In this document: in pieces, positions 25,738 through 34,597 of the stretch
How the letters are laid out: the number at the start of each line of letters is the position of its first letter
Numbering within the stretch: position 1 is the stretch's first letter
Source: Flavobacterium sp. LHD-85
GTDB lineage: Bacteria; Bacteroidota; Bacteroidia; Flavobacteriales; Flavobacteriaceae
Assembly: GCF_030929595.1 (NCBI RefSeq)
Contig: NZ_JAVFVR010000004.1
Coordinates: forward strand, 186,001 to 250,000
DNA: 64,000 bases
Direction: 5' to 3'
The notes under the pieces: model-generated
Databases searched by the model: none
Told to the model about the DNA's origin: nothing
The model's input: only the letters and a program-made list of their open reading frames with translations
Program-made: the position numbers and the translations under genes

Positions 25738-26506
25738 TTTGAGCCTGATTTACAAATATTTCTGAATTCTCTAATCTTGTCTTTAAAAATTGCAAATAAA
25801 CGTTTCGCAATCCTTCAGGAGTTTCATCTGCGTCTTCCCATTGCAGCCAGTCCAACGGAATTGTGTTGACAATTTCTTCTAAAATTTCTGGAGTAAGAAT
25901 CGCTTTAAACTCAGCATCAACTTCTTTTAACATTGAAGCTTGCGGCAATAAAACGTGATCTTTTATCAACGCAAACGGACTTTTAGCATGCTGTTCCCAA
26001 TTATGCCAAGAATGGTGGAAGTATAAGCACGCACCATGATCGATCAGCCATAATTCTTTATGCCAAATCAGCATATTGGTGTTTCTGAAAGTGCGGTCAA
26101 CATTGGTGATATAAGCATCTAGCCAAACAATCTGAGAAGCCAATTTAGCATCTACGGTTGTTACAGCAGGATCAAAAGTTATAGCGCCAGATAAAAAGTG
26201 AAGTGCCAAATTCAATCCCTGACTTCCTTGCAATAAATCCTGAATTTCTTCATCGCCTTCGGTTCTTCCGAAAGCTTCGTCTAGGTTTGCGAAAACTAAT
26301 TCTGGTAATTGTAGTTTTAAGGCTTTTGCTATTTGTCCGCCAACTAATTCGGCTATTAAGGCTTTTACGCCGTGTCCGGCACCTCTGAATTTTAATACGT
26401 ATTTAAAGTCGTCATCGGCTTCGGCTAAAGCGGGTAAAGAACCGCCTTCGCGCAGTGGCGTAATATAACGCATGACATTTACTGTTCTTAAGTCGAAATT
26501 TTTCAT
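25727..26506 (-). CDS. HipA-like kinase-fold protein
   Basis: The 259-residue protein is a short HipA/PI3-4-kinase-like fold. Visible elements are a nucleotide-binding region DDFKYVLKFRGAGHGVKALIAELVGG (about 29-54, with the candidate ATP Lys in YVLKF), a catalytic-loop-like WLDAYITNVDRTFRNTNML (about 131-149), and a metal-binding LWLIDHGACLYFHH (about 154-167). It lacks the N-terminal HipA subdomain and has no HipB-type antitoxin next to it. It therefore differs from the classical hipBA toxin pair. Its partner is the overlapping DUF3037 gene. The substrate is unknown. Confidence 0.8.
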   Translation of the reverse strand: MKNFDLRTVNVMRYITPLREGGSLPALAEADDDFKYVLKFRGAGHGVKALIAELVGGQIAKALKLQLPELVFANLDEAFGRTEGDEEIQDLLQGSQGLNLALHFLSGAITFDPAVTTVDAKLASQIVWLDAYITNVDRTFRNTNMLIWHKELWLIDHGACLYFHHSWHNWEQHAKSPFALIKDHVLLPQASMLKEVDAEFKAILTPEILEEIVNTIPLDWLQWEDADETPEGLRNVYLQFLKTRLENSEIFVNQAQNAR

Positions 26507-26523
26507 ATTACAAACTTAAGGTT

Positions 26524-26650
26524 TTTGCCACGAAGACACAAAGACACGAAGTTTTTAATCTCGCAAAGTCGCAGAGTCGCAAAGTTATTCCTCAAAGCTA
26601 ATTTCTTTGTCGATCCACTTGCGCCCCTTCGACTTCGCTCAGGGTCACAA
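26524..26650. repeat. Second composite repeat (octamer tract plus TCGACTTCGCTCAGG arm)
   Basis: 26524-26586 has CCACGAAGACACAAAGACACGAAG and CGCAAAGTCGCAGAGTCGCAAAG, both with an 8-base period. 26604-26650 has TTTCTTTGTCGATCCACTTGCG and then CCTTCGACTTCGCTCAGGG, the same order as at 22009-22191. The left palindrome arm is missing here. Confidence 0.65.
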
Positions 26651-26673
26651 TCGTTGAAAAAATTATCTAATTA

Positions 26674-27531
26674 TTAAATTGGCACATTTCCTAATTCAAG
26701 AAACGCCTTCCCTAAATACTTAATAATTGTCGAAGCTGTAAAAGATTCATAACCTGTTTTTGGTAAAGCCAAATCGGCTGTTAATCCGTGGAGGTAGACG
26801 CCCATTTTGGAAGCATATTTGGCTTCATAGCCTTGCGCTAGAAGGCTTGTGAGGATTCCCGTTAAAACGTCTCCACTTCCTGCGGTTGCGAGCGCTGCGT
26901 TTCCGCTTGTGTTTTCGTAGACAGAAGTTCTATTGATAATGTAGGTTGGTGCGCCTTTCATGACCACAATGACTTTATATTTTTCTGAAAAAGCAATTGT
27001 TTTTTGGAATTTCTCAGCTTCTGAATTCCATTTTCCTATCAAACGTTCTAATTCTTTTGGGTGTGGTGTTAGAATAGTGTCTTCTGGAACTAATTCTAAC
27101 CATGAAATGTTTTCTGAAATTATATTTAAAGCATCTGCATCCAGAACCAAAGGCGCTTTATTGACTCTTAAAAATTCAAATAATGCTTTTTGAGTTCCAA
27201 GCTCCTTTCCTATTCCTGGACCTATTCCAACTGCTTGCGGAATTATTGGCAGATGGATATTGGTAATAAAATTGGTATTTTCGTCTGTTACCGTCATTAC
27301 TTCTGGAATCGAGATTTGAAGTATTTGGTAACCGCATTTGGGTATAAAAGTCGTTACAAGTCCGCAGCCTGTTTTTAGGCAGGATTTTGAGGCCAGAACT
27401 GCCGCTCCTATTTTACCATAACTTCCTGCAATAATCACCGCATGACCTTGTGTTCCTTTATGAGTTTGAGGATTTATAGGTTTGTATAATTTCTGAAATT
27501 CTTCTTTATTGATTAAATACGGTGATTTCAT
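26674..27531 (-). CDS. nnrD: ADP/ATP-dependent NAD(P)H-hydrate dehydratase
   Basis: Repairs damaged hydrated NAD(P)H (NAD(P)HX) by ATP- or ADP-driven dehydration. The 285 residues form the ribokinase-like CARKD domain: [33 protein letters not shown] near the start, [12 protein letters not shown] in the middle, and the nucleotide-binding [20 protein letters not shown] (about 208-227). In many bacteria this domain is fused to the NnrE epimerase. Here only the dehydratase part is present, as a complete free-standing domain starting at [13 protein letters not shown]. Confidence 0.92.
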   Translation of the reverse strand: MKSPYLINKEEFQKLYKPINPQTHKGTQGHAVIIAGSYGKIGAAVLASKSCLKTGCGLVTTFIPKCGYQILQISIPEVMTVTDENTNFITNIHLPIIPQAVGIGPGIGKELGTQKALFEFLRVNKAPLVLDADALNIISENISWLELVPEDTILTPHPKELERLIGKWNSEAEKFQKTIAFSEKYKVIVVMKGAPTYIINRTSVYENTSGNAALATAGSGDVLTGILTSLLAQGYEAKYASKMGVYLHGLTADLALPKTGYESFTASTIIKYLGKAFLELGNVPI

Positions 27532-27724
27532 TCTTTAGTTGGTGTTAATTTTAAACACATAGAATCATAGTTTTACTTTACGAGTAAAGGCGTTTCACTT
27601 GTTTTAATAAACATAGCTAATTTGCAAAATCGTCCTCTTAATTATGAATCTGTCGATTTCTTTTTTGTATCCTAAAATTACATAAAAAATTGAAATCCTG
27701 AGTCTTCTATTGAAACTGTCACTC

Positions 27725-27832
27725 CTAGCCCTGATCGCAGCGGCATCTCCCGATTTAGAAAAACAAGGCTTTTTAGCCGTAGTTTTTGTTTATCGGGAAT
27801 ATAGCGGATAGCAGGAAATAGCTCCTAATTAT
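27725..27832. repeat. Structured interspersed repeat (AGCGGCAT / AGCGGATAGCAGG type)
   Basis: A central hairpin pairs TCCCGAT (27748-27754) with ATCGGGA (27792-27798), has an inner AAACAA/TTGTTT pairing, and is capped by GGCT-TTTT-AGCC (27767-27778). It is flanked by the blocks CTAGCCCTGATCGCAGCGGC and ATATAGCGGATAGCAGGAAA. I recall these blocks recurring downstream of genes in flavobacterial genomes. This is the only copy in the window. Confidence 0.6.
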
Positions 27833-27877
27833 TGCGAAATTTATAATTTAAGGTCTTTTAATTTGATATTTTTTGAA

Positions 27878-27885
27878 TAGATTTG
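27878..27885 (+). promoter_or_regulatory. Candidate -7 element of gcvT
   Basis: TAGATTTG matches TAnnTTTG and ends 25 bases before the gcvT ATG. The upstream -33 element is not clear. Confidence 0.5.
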
Positions 27886-27910
27886 CAAAACAATTTTATA
27901 AAACAACACA

Positions 27911-28993
27911 ATGAAAAATACTGCGCTTACGCACATACATGAAGGTTTAGGAGCGAAAATGCTTCCTTTTGCTGGTTATAATATGCCTATCACTTATGAA
28001 GGGGTTAATGCTGAACACGAAACGGTTCGTAATAGTGTGGGCGTTTTTGACGTTTCGCACATGGGTGAATTTTTGTTAACAGGTCCAAATGCTTTGGCTT
28101 TAATTCAGAAAGTGACTTCAAACGATGCTTCTACTTTGACAATTGGAAGAGCACAATATTCTTGTCTTCCAAATAACGAAGGCGGAATTGTTGACGATTT
28201 GATTATTTATAAAATGAAAGACGAAGAGTATTTGCTAGTTGTAAATGCTTCTAATATTGAAAAAGACTGGAACTGGATTTCTTCTCACAATGATTTAGGA
28301 GTTGAGATGAAGAATCTTTCTGACGAATATTCATTATTGGCAATTCAAGGGCCAAAAGCGGTTGAAGCTATGCAGTCTTTGACTTCTATTGATTTGTCTG
28401 CTATTACTTACTACCATTTTGAAGTGGCAGATTTTGCAGGTTTTAGCGATGTTATTATTTCTGCTACTGGTTATACTGGTTCTGGCGGATTTGAAATTTA
28501 CTGTAAAAATGCTGATGCTGAGGCTATCTGGAATAAAGTTTTTGAAGCTGGAGCTTCTTTCGGAATTCAGCCAATTGGTCTTGCTGCTCGCGATACTTTA
28601 CGTTTAGAAATGGGATTCTGCCTTTACGGAAATGATATTAACGATACTACTTCTCCACTTGAAGCTGGTTTAGGATGGATTACTAAATTCACTAAAGATT
28701 TTACTAATTCTGAGGCTCTTAAAAAACAAAAAGAAGCTGGTGTTACAAGAAAATTAATTGCTTTTGAAATGCAAGAGCGTGCTGTGCCAAGACATGATTA
28801 CGAAATTGTTGATGGTTCTGGAGCGGTAATCGGAATTGTAACTTCTGGAACTATGTCTCCTTCTATGAATAAAGGAATTGGTTTAGGATACGTAACAGTT
28901 GCAAACAGTGCCGTTGACAGCGATATTTTTATTAGAATCAGAAAAAATGATGTTCCTGCAAAAGTGGTGAAATTACCGTTCTACAAGAAATAA
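27911..28993 (+). CDS. gcvT: Glycine cleavage system T protein (aminomethyltransferase)
   Basis: Transfers the aminomethyl carbon of glycine to tetrahydrofolate in the glycine cleavage complex. The 360 residues show [27 protein letters not shown] at the start, then [17 protein letters not shown] with the catalytic-region Asp-Val-Ser-His, [32 protein letters not shown], and a C-terminal barrel ending in GYVTV. Length is normal. gcvH and gcvP are not adjacent, which is common in this phylum. A terminator follows. Confidence 0.97.
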   Translation: MKNTALTHIHEGLGAKMLPFAGYNMPITYEGVNAEHETVRNSVGVFDVSHMGEFLLTGPNALALIQKVTSNDASTLTIGRAQYSCLPNNEGGIVDDLIIYKMKDEEYLLVVNASNIEKDWNWISSHNDLGVEMKNLSDEYSLLAIQGPKAVEAMQSLTSIDLSAITYYHFEVADFAGFSDVIISATGYTGSGGFEIYCKNADAEAIWNKVFEAGASFGIQPIGLAARDTLRLEMGFCLYGNDINDTTSPLEAGLGWITKFTKDFTNSEALKKQKEAGVTRKLIAFEMQERAVPRHDYEIVDGSGAVIGIVTSGTMSPSMNKGIGLGYVTVANSAVDSDIFIRIRKNDVPAKVVKLPFYKK

Positions 28994-29016
28994 ATTTTGA
29001 CTTTATAAGTTAAAGA

Positions 29017-29047
29017 ATGCGTTACAGTTGTAACGCATTTTTTTTGC
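29017..29047 (+). terminator. Terminator of gcvT
   Basis: ATGCGTTACA (29017-29026) pairs with TGTAACGCAT (29029-29038), followed by eight Ts. Confidence 0.9.
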
Positions 29048-29192
29048 GGCAAAATAAGCCGATTCAGGTTAATTTATTTGGTGTCTATTCGTTTAACGAT
29101 TAAATGCTTTTCGTTGTCGATATTTTGCTAAAAATACTACAATTTGTAAAAAAATTAGTGTAACTTTAATCATGAACCATGAATTTCCATTT

Positions 29193-31229
29193 ATGAAAAA
29201 GATTTCACTACTCCTTTTTTTGCTGACATCAACTATATCAATTGGTCAGAACAGCGCAGAAACTTGTGAAATATTAAACAAAATAAATGCGCTTATTCAA
29301 GCAGAGCACTTAAGGCCAAAACCCGTTGATGACAGTCTTTCTGTGTTTGTTTTTGATAACCTCATAAACGAATTAGATCCTTCTCGCAATATCTTTTTTA
29401 AGAGCGAATATGATGAATTGGCTCAGAAATACCGCTATAAATTAGATGATTTGATTATAAAAAATGATTGCAGTTTTCTCACTGATATTAAAGCTCAGTA
29501 CATAAACGGCCTTTTGCGCACTAAAAAAGTTTTAGAAAAAATTCAAAACATTCCGATAGATTACACTAAGAAAGATACTATCCGTTTTTATAAAAAATCT
29601 TTTGCTTTCTATTTAAAAAAAGAGGATTTAGAAAAGGTTTGGACAAAAAAACTGCGTTATCAAATCTTAGACGACATTGCTGAAACGAGTGATAATCTGG
29701 ATTCTTTAAAAACCAATTTCAAATCGATTGAACAGGCTTCTAAAAATCAAATTGTTTCAAATGAAATCTGCCGTTTTAGTACATTAATAGACTCAAACAC
29801 CAAACAGGAAGAGAAGCTATATAATTTCTTCTGTACTTATTTTGATCCACACACAGCTTATTTTAGCGATGATTCTAAAACTAGTTTTGTTGCTTCTTTA
29901 TCAAAAGAACATTTGTCGCTTGGAATGACGGTAAATCTCAACGAAAAAAACGAAATTATTATTGATGAAGTTGATCCAAACGGACCAGCATACCAGACAG
30001 GACAAGTAAAAAAAGGCGATCAGATCATTTCTATTTCCAATCAGAAAGAAACTCTTCAGGTTTCGTGCGCTTCGTTAGAATCTATTTCGACCATGATTTT
30101 ATCTGAAAGCAACAAACATATTACGCTTACCTTAAAACGCAATTCGGGTAAAAGTTTTGATGTTTATATTGAAAAACAAATGATGAAAGATGAAGAAAAT
30201 TCCGTTTTCAGTTTCATCATTGGCAAAGACAGCAAAATTGGTTACGTAAAAATTCCGAGTTTCTATGCCGATCTTGATGGCACCAGCAGAAAAGGATGCG
30301 CCGATGATGTTGCTCGAGAGGTTATAAAACTACAAAGAGATAGCATACAAGGACTTGTTATTGATCTTATTGATAATGGTGGCGGTTCTATGGAGGAAGC
30401 TATAAAACTAGCCGGAATGTTTGTAGATTACGGTCCGCTTTCTATTGTAATTGACAGCAAAAAAGAAAAATCTGTAATTAACGATCCTTTTAAGGGCGTA
30501 ATTTATCGTGGCCCTATTGTGGTTTTGGTAAATAGCAATACGGCTTCGGCAAGTGAGTTTTTCGCTTCTATAATGCAAGATTACAATCGCGCACTTTTGT
30601 TAGGAAGCAATACACTTGGAAAAGCTACCATGCAGACCATTCTTCCGCTTGATGAGGAAAAAAATACCGATTTCTTAAAAATCACTATCAATAAATTCTA
30701 CAGAATTACAGGAAAAAGCCATCAATACATTGGGGTAAAGCCAGATGTATTATTGCCTGAATTTTACGAAGATGTTTATCAAAGAGAAAGCGATTTCCCG
30801 ACGGCAATAAAAAATGACAGCATAGAACCATTCTTAAAGTACAAGACGTATGTCAAGCGAAATTTAATAGATAAAATTGCCAAAAACAGCTCGGAGAGAT
30901 TATCAGACAATTACTTTTTTAATAATATTAAAAAGATTAATCTAAAAATAGATCAGCTTGTTAATGCTCCAAAAGCGGAAATTCCGATGACAATAGATGC
31001 GGTTTTCAAACAGAAAAGGACATTAAATGCGCTTTGGACAGAGATCAACACTTTTAATGATGAAAATAATCCGCTTGATGTTTATAACTCCAGCGTTAAT
31101 CAGTTTCTTTTAGGAGCCTATCCTAATGACAAAACGATTAATCAATATCAAATGGATAACCTTAAAACAAATCCGTACCTCAACGAAGCCGTTAATATCA
31201 TTAATGAATTTAATGGAGGGGCAAAATAG
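29193..31229 (+). CDS. Secreted S41 (C-terminal processing) peptidase
   Basis: A 678-residue Tsp/Prc-like protease. It has a signal peptide (MKKISLLLFLLTSTISIGQ), a helical N-terminal domain (about 25-215), a PDZ domain (about 240-320, with GMTVNLNEKNEIIIDEVDPNGPAYQTGQVKKGDQI), and an S41 core with VIDLIDNGGGSMEEA. The catalytic Ser lies in NTASASEFFASI near 453 and the catalytic Lys in LGKATMQTILPL near 477. Like other Tsp proteins it probably trims exported proteins in the periplasm. An ATG 21 bases upstream would place seven residues before the signal peptide, so 29193 is preferred. It is shorter in the N-terminal domain than many Bacteroidota homologues. Confidence 0.9.
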   Translation: MKKISLLLFLLTSTISIGQNSAETCEILNKINALIQAEHLRPKPVDDSLSVFVFDNLINELDPSRNIFFKSEYDELAQKYRYKLDDLIIKNDCSFLTDIKAQYINGLLRTKKVLEKIQNIPIDYTKKDTIRFYKKSFAFYLKKEDLEKVWTKKLRYQILDDIAETSDNLDSLKTNFKSIEQASKNQIVSNEICRFSTLIDSNTKQEEKLYNFFCTYFDPHTAYFSDDSKTSFVASLSKEHLSLGMTVNLNEKNEIIIDEVDPNGPAYQTGQVKKGDQIISISNQKETLQVSCASLESISTMILSESNKHITLTLKRNSGKSFDVYIEKQMMKDEENSVFSFIIGKDSKIGYVKIPSFYADLDGTSRKGCADDVAREVIKLQRDSIQGLVIDLIDNGGGSMEEAIKLAGMFVDYGPLSIVIDSKKEKSVINDPFKGVIYRGPIVVLVNSNTASASEFFASIMQDYNRALLLGSNTLGKATMQTILPLDEEKNTDFLKITINKFYRITGKSHQYIGVKPDVLLPEFYEDVYQRESDFPTAIKNDSIEPFLKYKTYVKRNLIDKIAKNSSERLSDNYFFNNIKKINLKIDQLVNAPKAEIPMTIDAVFKQKRTLNALWTEINTFNDENNPLDVYNSSVNQFLLGAYPNDKTINQYQMDNLKTNPYLNEAVNIINEFNGGAK

Positions 31230-31475
31230 TTTTTTTTTAGATTCTAAGATACTGAGATGCTAAGGTTCTAAGTTTTTTTTCTGTAATGTCTACTTGGATA
31301 TATAAAGGTTTCCAAAGTTTTATTCATTTAGCTCTTCGAACTTTTTTATTTTAAAGCCTAGTTTAAAAATTTCTTCGTGTGCTTTGCGTAAACCTTAGCG
31401 TACTTCGCGGTTAAATTCAACACAAACCATGTAACTTGAAACCTGAAACTTGAAACAAAAAAGAACAATTTTGTT
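31230..31475. repeat. Degenerate short-period repeats before yebC
   Basis: 31239-31267 has TTCTAAGATACTGAGATGCTAAGG with an 8-base period. 31371-31415 has a faded CTTCGTGTGCTTTGCG-like arm, and 31433-31456 has ACTTGAAACCTGAAACTTGAAAC. No gene is seen. Confidence 0.55.
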
Positions 31476-31505
31476 TTTGTAAAAATTAGGAAAACCGTAT
31501 TTTTG
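31476..31505 (+). promoter_or_regulatory. yebC promoter (Bacteroidota type)
   Basis: TTTG at 31476-31479, an 18-base spacer, and TATTTTTG at 31498-31505 form a close match to the TTTG / TAnnTTTG promoter. It ends 23 bases before the start codon. Confidence 0.75.
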
Positions 31506-31528
31506 CATCACAAAACTAAAAATTAGAA

Positions 31529-32242
31529 ATGGGAAGAGCGTTCGAATTTAGAAAAGGAAGAAAAATGAAACGTTGGTCTGCAATGGCCAAAACATTTACC
31601 AGAATTGGTAAAGATATCGTAATGGCTGTTAAAGAAGGCGGACCAAACCCAGACGCCAATTCTAGATTAAGAGCTGTTATACAAAACGCGAAAGCTGCAA
31701 ACATGCCTAAAGACAATGTGGAGCGCGCGATTAAAAATGCAAGTAACAAAGACACTGCTAACTATAAAGAAATTTTGTTTGAAGGATATGCTCCTCACGG
31801 AATTGCAATCTTAATTGAAACTGCTTCTGATAACAATAACAGAACTGTAGCTAATATTCGTAGTTATTTCAACAAATGCAACGGAACAATGGGAACTCAA
31901 GGTTCTGTTGAGTTCATGTTTGACCATACTTGCAACTTCAGAATTGCAAAAGATGGTATCGATGCTGAGGAATTAGAATTAGAATTAATTGATTTTGGTG
32001 CTGAAGAGGTTTTTGAAGACGAGGACGGAATCTTGATTTACGCTCCTTTTGGAAGTTTTGGTGCTTTGCAAAAAGAATTAGAAAACAGAGGTCTTGAAAT
32101 TCTTTCTTCTGGTTTTGAGCGTATTCCGCAAATCACTAAAGAATTAACAGAAGCTCAAATTGCTGATGTTGAGAAATTGATCGAAAAAATCGAAGAAGAT
32201 GATGACGTAATGAACGTTTATCATACGATGAAAGAAGAATAG
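31529..32242 (+). CDS. YebC/PmpR-family protein
   Basis: The 237-residue protein carries the family start MGRAFEFRKGRKMKRWSAMAKTFTRIGKDIVMAVKEGGPNPDANSRLRAVIQNAKAANMPKDNVERAIK (key residues spread over 1-68) and the TACO1/YebC body with EGYAPHGIAILIE and GTQGSVEFMFDH. The family was named as DNA-binding regulators, and recent work connects TACO1/YebC members with translation through polyproline stretches. Which role applies here cannot be read from sequence. It is a single gene with its own promoter and terminator. Confidence 0.94.
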   Translation: MGRAFEFRKGRKMKRWSAMAKTFTRIGKDIVMAVKEGGPNPDANSRLRAVIQNAKAANMPKDNVERAIKNASNKDTANYKEILFEGYAPHGIAILIETASDNNNRTVANIRSYFNKCNGTMGTQGSVEFMFDHTCNFRIAKDGIDAEELELELIDFGAEEVFEDEDGILIYAPFGSFGALQKELENRGLEILSSGFERIPQITKELTEAQIADVEKLIEKIEEDDDVMNVYHTMKEE

Positions 32243-32263
32243 TCTCTCTATAAAATATATTTT

Positions 32264-32296
32264 AAAAAGCTCTGGATTTTTCTGGAGCTTTTTTGT
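32264..32296 (+). terminator. Terminator of yebC
   Basis: AAAAAGCTC (32264-32272) pairs with GAGCTTTTTT (32285-32294), with a partly paired TGGA/TCTG interior. Confidence 0.8.
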
Positions 32297-32352
32297 TTTT
32301 GGGAATTTACCCTTAATTCAAATAAAAAATTATATTTGTTTATAGAGCAAAT

Positions 32353-32889
32353 ATGAACCAAACCTTCCAAATGAAACTAATAGAAAACTTTTACTGTATA
32401 CAATCTGTCAATTTTGCCGACGATATCAAGGGAATAAGTTCAATCAAAACAGAATTAGTAAGACCTTCTATAAAATTATTAGATGTAGAATATTCGGAGA
32501 AAAAGACTTATACAAAGAACTTAGTCGCAAAATCATGCCCAGTTTATGATCAAGATTTTACTTTAGATGAATTATTATTTTTATCAAAAACATACGGATT
32601 CGAAATTGAAGAAGATAATAATTTAAAAGGATATTATAAAAGCATTTTAAAAATTCATAAGCTGTATGACTGCCCTGGCTATATCACTTTAATGGAGTTG
32701 GACGAAAAAGAATATTTAAGGATTGAATTTCTTCGTTGGCAATTTGACTGTCAACCTAGAGGCGCGGGAGAAGATATGTTGGGAGAAGATATTACTTATA
32801 TCCTTGGCATATGGGAGTCTCCATTGCTGACAGATGAAATAATTGCAAAAATAAAAAGCGGTAATCAAAAGTCAGCCTACTTGTTATGA
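32353..32889 (+). CDS. Unknown protein, first of a small unknown-gene cluster
   Basis: The 178-residue protein matches no family that I recognise. It has no signal peptide or membrane segment and has mixed alpha/beta character. It contains a Cys-Pro (KSCPVYDQDF) and a central YDCPGYITLMELDEKEYLRIEF. Its stop overlaps the start of the next gene by 4 bases (ATGA), so the two are coupled. Position next to an SUKH-like gene 1.2 kb on makes an immunity or toxin-accessory role conceivable, but nothing in the sequence shows it. Confidence 0.65.
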   Translation: MNQTFQMKLIENFYCIQSVNFADDIKGISSIKTELVRPSIKLLDVEYSEKKTYTKNLVAKSCPVYDQDFTLDELLFLSKTYGFEIEEDNNLKGYYKSILKIHKLYDCPGYITLMELDEKEYLRIEFLRWQFDCQPRGAGEDMLGEDITYILGIWESPLLTDEIIAKIKSGNQKSAYLL

Positions 32890-33263
32890 CCAAAATTTCA
32901 ATTATAAAAAAAATACCATTAGGCGGCAAAAAATCGTTTCCTATTGAAACACCTGATTTTAAATTGCCTTTTAGTTTTTACTGCGGAAACGGAGCGATAA
33001 AACATGAAGCTATAATTTCGTTTAAAAACTCTAGTTTTTTAAATTCATTAATCGAAACGGGACAAATCACAAATAAGGATCTGGCTCAATTTCATATAAC
33101 TAAGTTAGAAAATTTAGAAGATCCAAATAGAACATTTCTGTACAGATATCAAATTTGCAATTTTAAAGATTGCCACAACACTTATCTTTTAATTTTTGAT
33201 ATTGACGAATACAGAGACTATTATAGCTGTTTTATACATGCCGTTTTACAAGTAGAAAAATAA
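32886..33263 (+). CDS. Unknown protein coupled to the previous gene
   Basis: The 125-residue soluble protein is unrecognised. Features are an early KKIPLGGKKSFPIETPDF and a C-terminal YRYQICNFKDCHNTYLLIFDIDEYRDYYSCF. It starts within the stop of the previous gene (ATGA overlap), which argues that both are real and made together. After it comes a 30-bp palindrome (33279-33308). Confidence 0.6.
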   Translation: MTKISIIKKIPLGGKKSFPIETPDFKLPFSFYCGNGAIKHEAIISFKNSSFLNSLIETGQITNKDLAQFHITKLENLEDPNRTFLYRYQICNFKDCHNTYLLIFDIDEYRDYYSCFIHAVLQVEK

Positions 33264-33278
33264 TTATATAAGATTTAT

Positions 33279-33308
33279 TGTAGAGGCACACTGCAGTATG
33301 TCTCTACA
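33279..33308. repeat. TGTAGAG...CTCTACA palindrome
   Basis: A 30-base near-perfect palindrome with centre ACTGCAGT. Shorter relatives occur at 22960-22985 and 25286-25310, sharing GCAC(C/T)GCA and GTCTCTAC. It lies between two unknown genes and may act as a terminator-like hairpin, although no T run follows. Confidence 0.65.
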
Positions 33309-33364
33309 GAATATTGGCACGAGAATTAATCGTATTTTATTTTTACAAAAAAGCCACATAATCT

Positions 33365-34060
33365 ATGATTCAATTAAAGAAAATAGAAAAATTAGAACCT
33401 CATAAAATTCTAAACAAAAAAATAGAATTTGTTTACAAAGGCTGGGAAGAACCTAACGGAGGTCAAGAACTTGTCTATTATGCTTTACTGATTGATGGAA
33501 TAGAGAAAACCGAAGAATTGTTCTCGGAAAACGCAATTCAATGCGTTATAAATGAAAAAATAGAAACGGAACATCCATCTAAAAATTTCGCATTTATTCC
33601 GAATAGAGATTTTCTTTTGCTTAACACTCTAGACTTTACCAAAACTAGCTTAAAAGTATATTTTAGAGAAGACGGATATACATTTCAAGACAGTTTGGTT
33701 GGGAGTTTCTTTTATCCAGAAAATCATTTATTAATCAATAAAAGAAGTTTGGTGTTGACTGATCTTAGAACTTTAAAAAGTAAAAAAATAAAGTTTGATG
33801 AAGATACTAATATCGAATGGGCTTTTTTGATTAATTCAACTCAACTGCAAGTTATTCAAGCTTTTTCAAATAGCTGTTTTGCATATGATTTAGAAGAGCA
33901 AAAAATTATTGAAAAAAGAAATATCGTCAATGAATCGCTTTATTCCAATATCTTTAGATGGATTTATAGAGGACAAAAATATCAATCCAATCAATTGCAA
34001 CTGGAACTGATTCAGAAAAAGGAGAATAAATCTATTAGCACCTATTTTAAAAATGATTGA
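33365..34060 (+). CDS. Unknown protein coupled to SUKH-like gene
   Basis: The 231-residue soluble protein is rich in beta strands. No family is recognised with confidence. Segments such as GSFFYPENHLLINKRSLVLTDLRTLKSKKIKFDED and FAYDLEEQKIIEKRNIVNE look like propeller-type blades. It overlaps the following gene by 8 bases. The neighbourhood suggests an orphan immunity or toxin-accessory cluster, which is inference only. Confidence 0.6.
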   Translation: MIQLKKIEKLEPHKILNKKIEFVYKGWEEPNGGQELVYYALLIDGIEKTEELFSENAIQCVINEKIETEHPSKNFAFIPNRDFLLLNTLDFTKTSLKVYFREDGYTFQDSLVGSFFYPENHLLINKRSLVLTDLRTLKSKKIKFDEDTNIEWAFLINSTQLQVIQAFSNSCFAYDLEEQKIIEKRNIVNESLYSNIFRWIYRGQKYQSNQLQLELIQKKENKSISTYFKND

Positions 34061-34553
34061 TCAATTAGACAAAATAAAATCTCATTTTGGTTCAAATCTG
34101 ATTAAGAGAGAAATTGCCCCTCAAATAAGTCAAAAACTTACTGATGAAGAAATTTTAATTCTTTCGCAAATTGGATTATCAAATGGTGTTTTAGATTTTC
34201 AGTTTACTGACGATCTTTGCGAATTATCAGAATCAGAAATTGTAATTGGAAAAACACTTTCTAATAACAATCTGATTTTAGATTTAGAATCTAGAGAGAT
34301 AAAGAGAGATGGTCAGTTTTTTATTTCGAAATCACTTAAAAATTTGATCATACAGCTTTATACTTACGACAACTTATGGGAAAACGATATTCCCCAACAA
34401 AAGTTTGGCAACTATCGAAAGGATTCAAACCATAAAAAATATGCAAAATTTTTAGAAACAGAATTGCTGAAAATAGACGAAAATCTATTAAAAAGCGACA
34501 ACGGATTGTGGACTTCATTAATAGAAGATATTGAATTTGGTATTGTTGGCTAA
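34053..34553 (+). CDS. SUKH-like (SMI1/KNR4-type) protein, possible immunity protein
   Basis: The 166-residue protein shows the general SUKH pattern: an N-terminal helix with KREIAPQISQKLTDEEILILSQIGLSNG, a strand LDFQF, a central strand pair NNNLILDLESREIKRDGQFFI resembling the family's displayed beta hairpin, then SLKNLIIQLYTYDNLW. SUKH proteins in bacteria are commonly immunity proteins for secreted nuclease or deaminase toxins. No toxin gene is visible within the window. The family call is by eye and moderate. It overlaps the previous gene by 8 bases. Confidence 0.5.
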   Translation: MIDQLDKIKSHFGSNLIKREIAPQISQKLTDEEILILSQIGLSNGVLDFQFTDDLCELSESEIVIGKTLSNNNLILDLESREIKRDGQFFISKSLKNLIIQLYTYDNLWENDIPQQKFGNYRKDSNHKKYAKFLETELLKIDENLLKSDNGLWTSLIEDIEFGIVG

Positions 34554-34597
34554 AAAATTGAAGAAATGGGTATGTAATTCTTTATAATTGATTCTGC

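Larger units (their letters stand above)
27532..27910. other. Intergenic region before gcvT, with structured repeat
   Basis: 379 bases without a supported gene. It contains the structured repeat at 27725-27832 and a candidate gcvT -7 element at 27878-27885. No glycine riboswitch-like fold was recognised. Confidence 0.6.

Noticed and set aside
25727..26506. Classical hipBA toxin-antitoxin module
   Set aside because: No HipB-type HTH gene is adjacent, the N-terminal HipA subdomain is missing, and the partner is DUF3037.
27532..27910. Glycine riboswitch before gcvT
   Set aside because: The structured part does not resemble the glycine aptamer, and it looks like an interspersed repeat that ends about 80 bases before gcvT.
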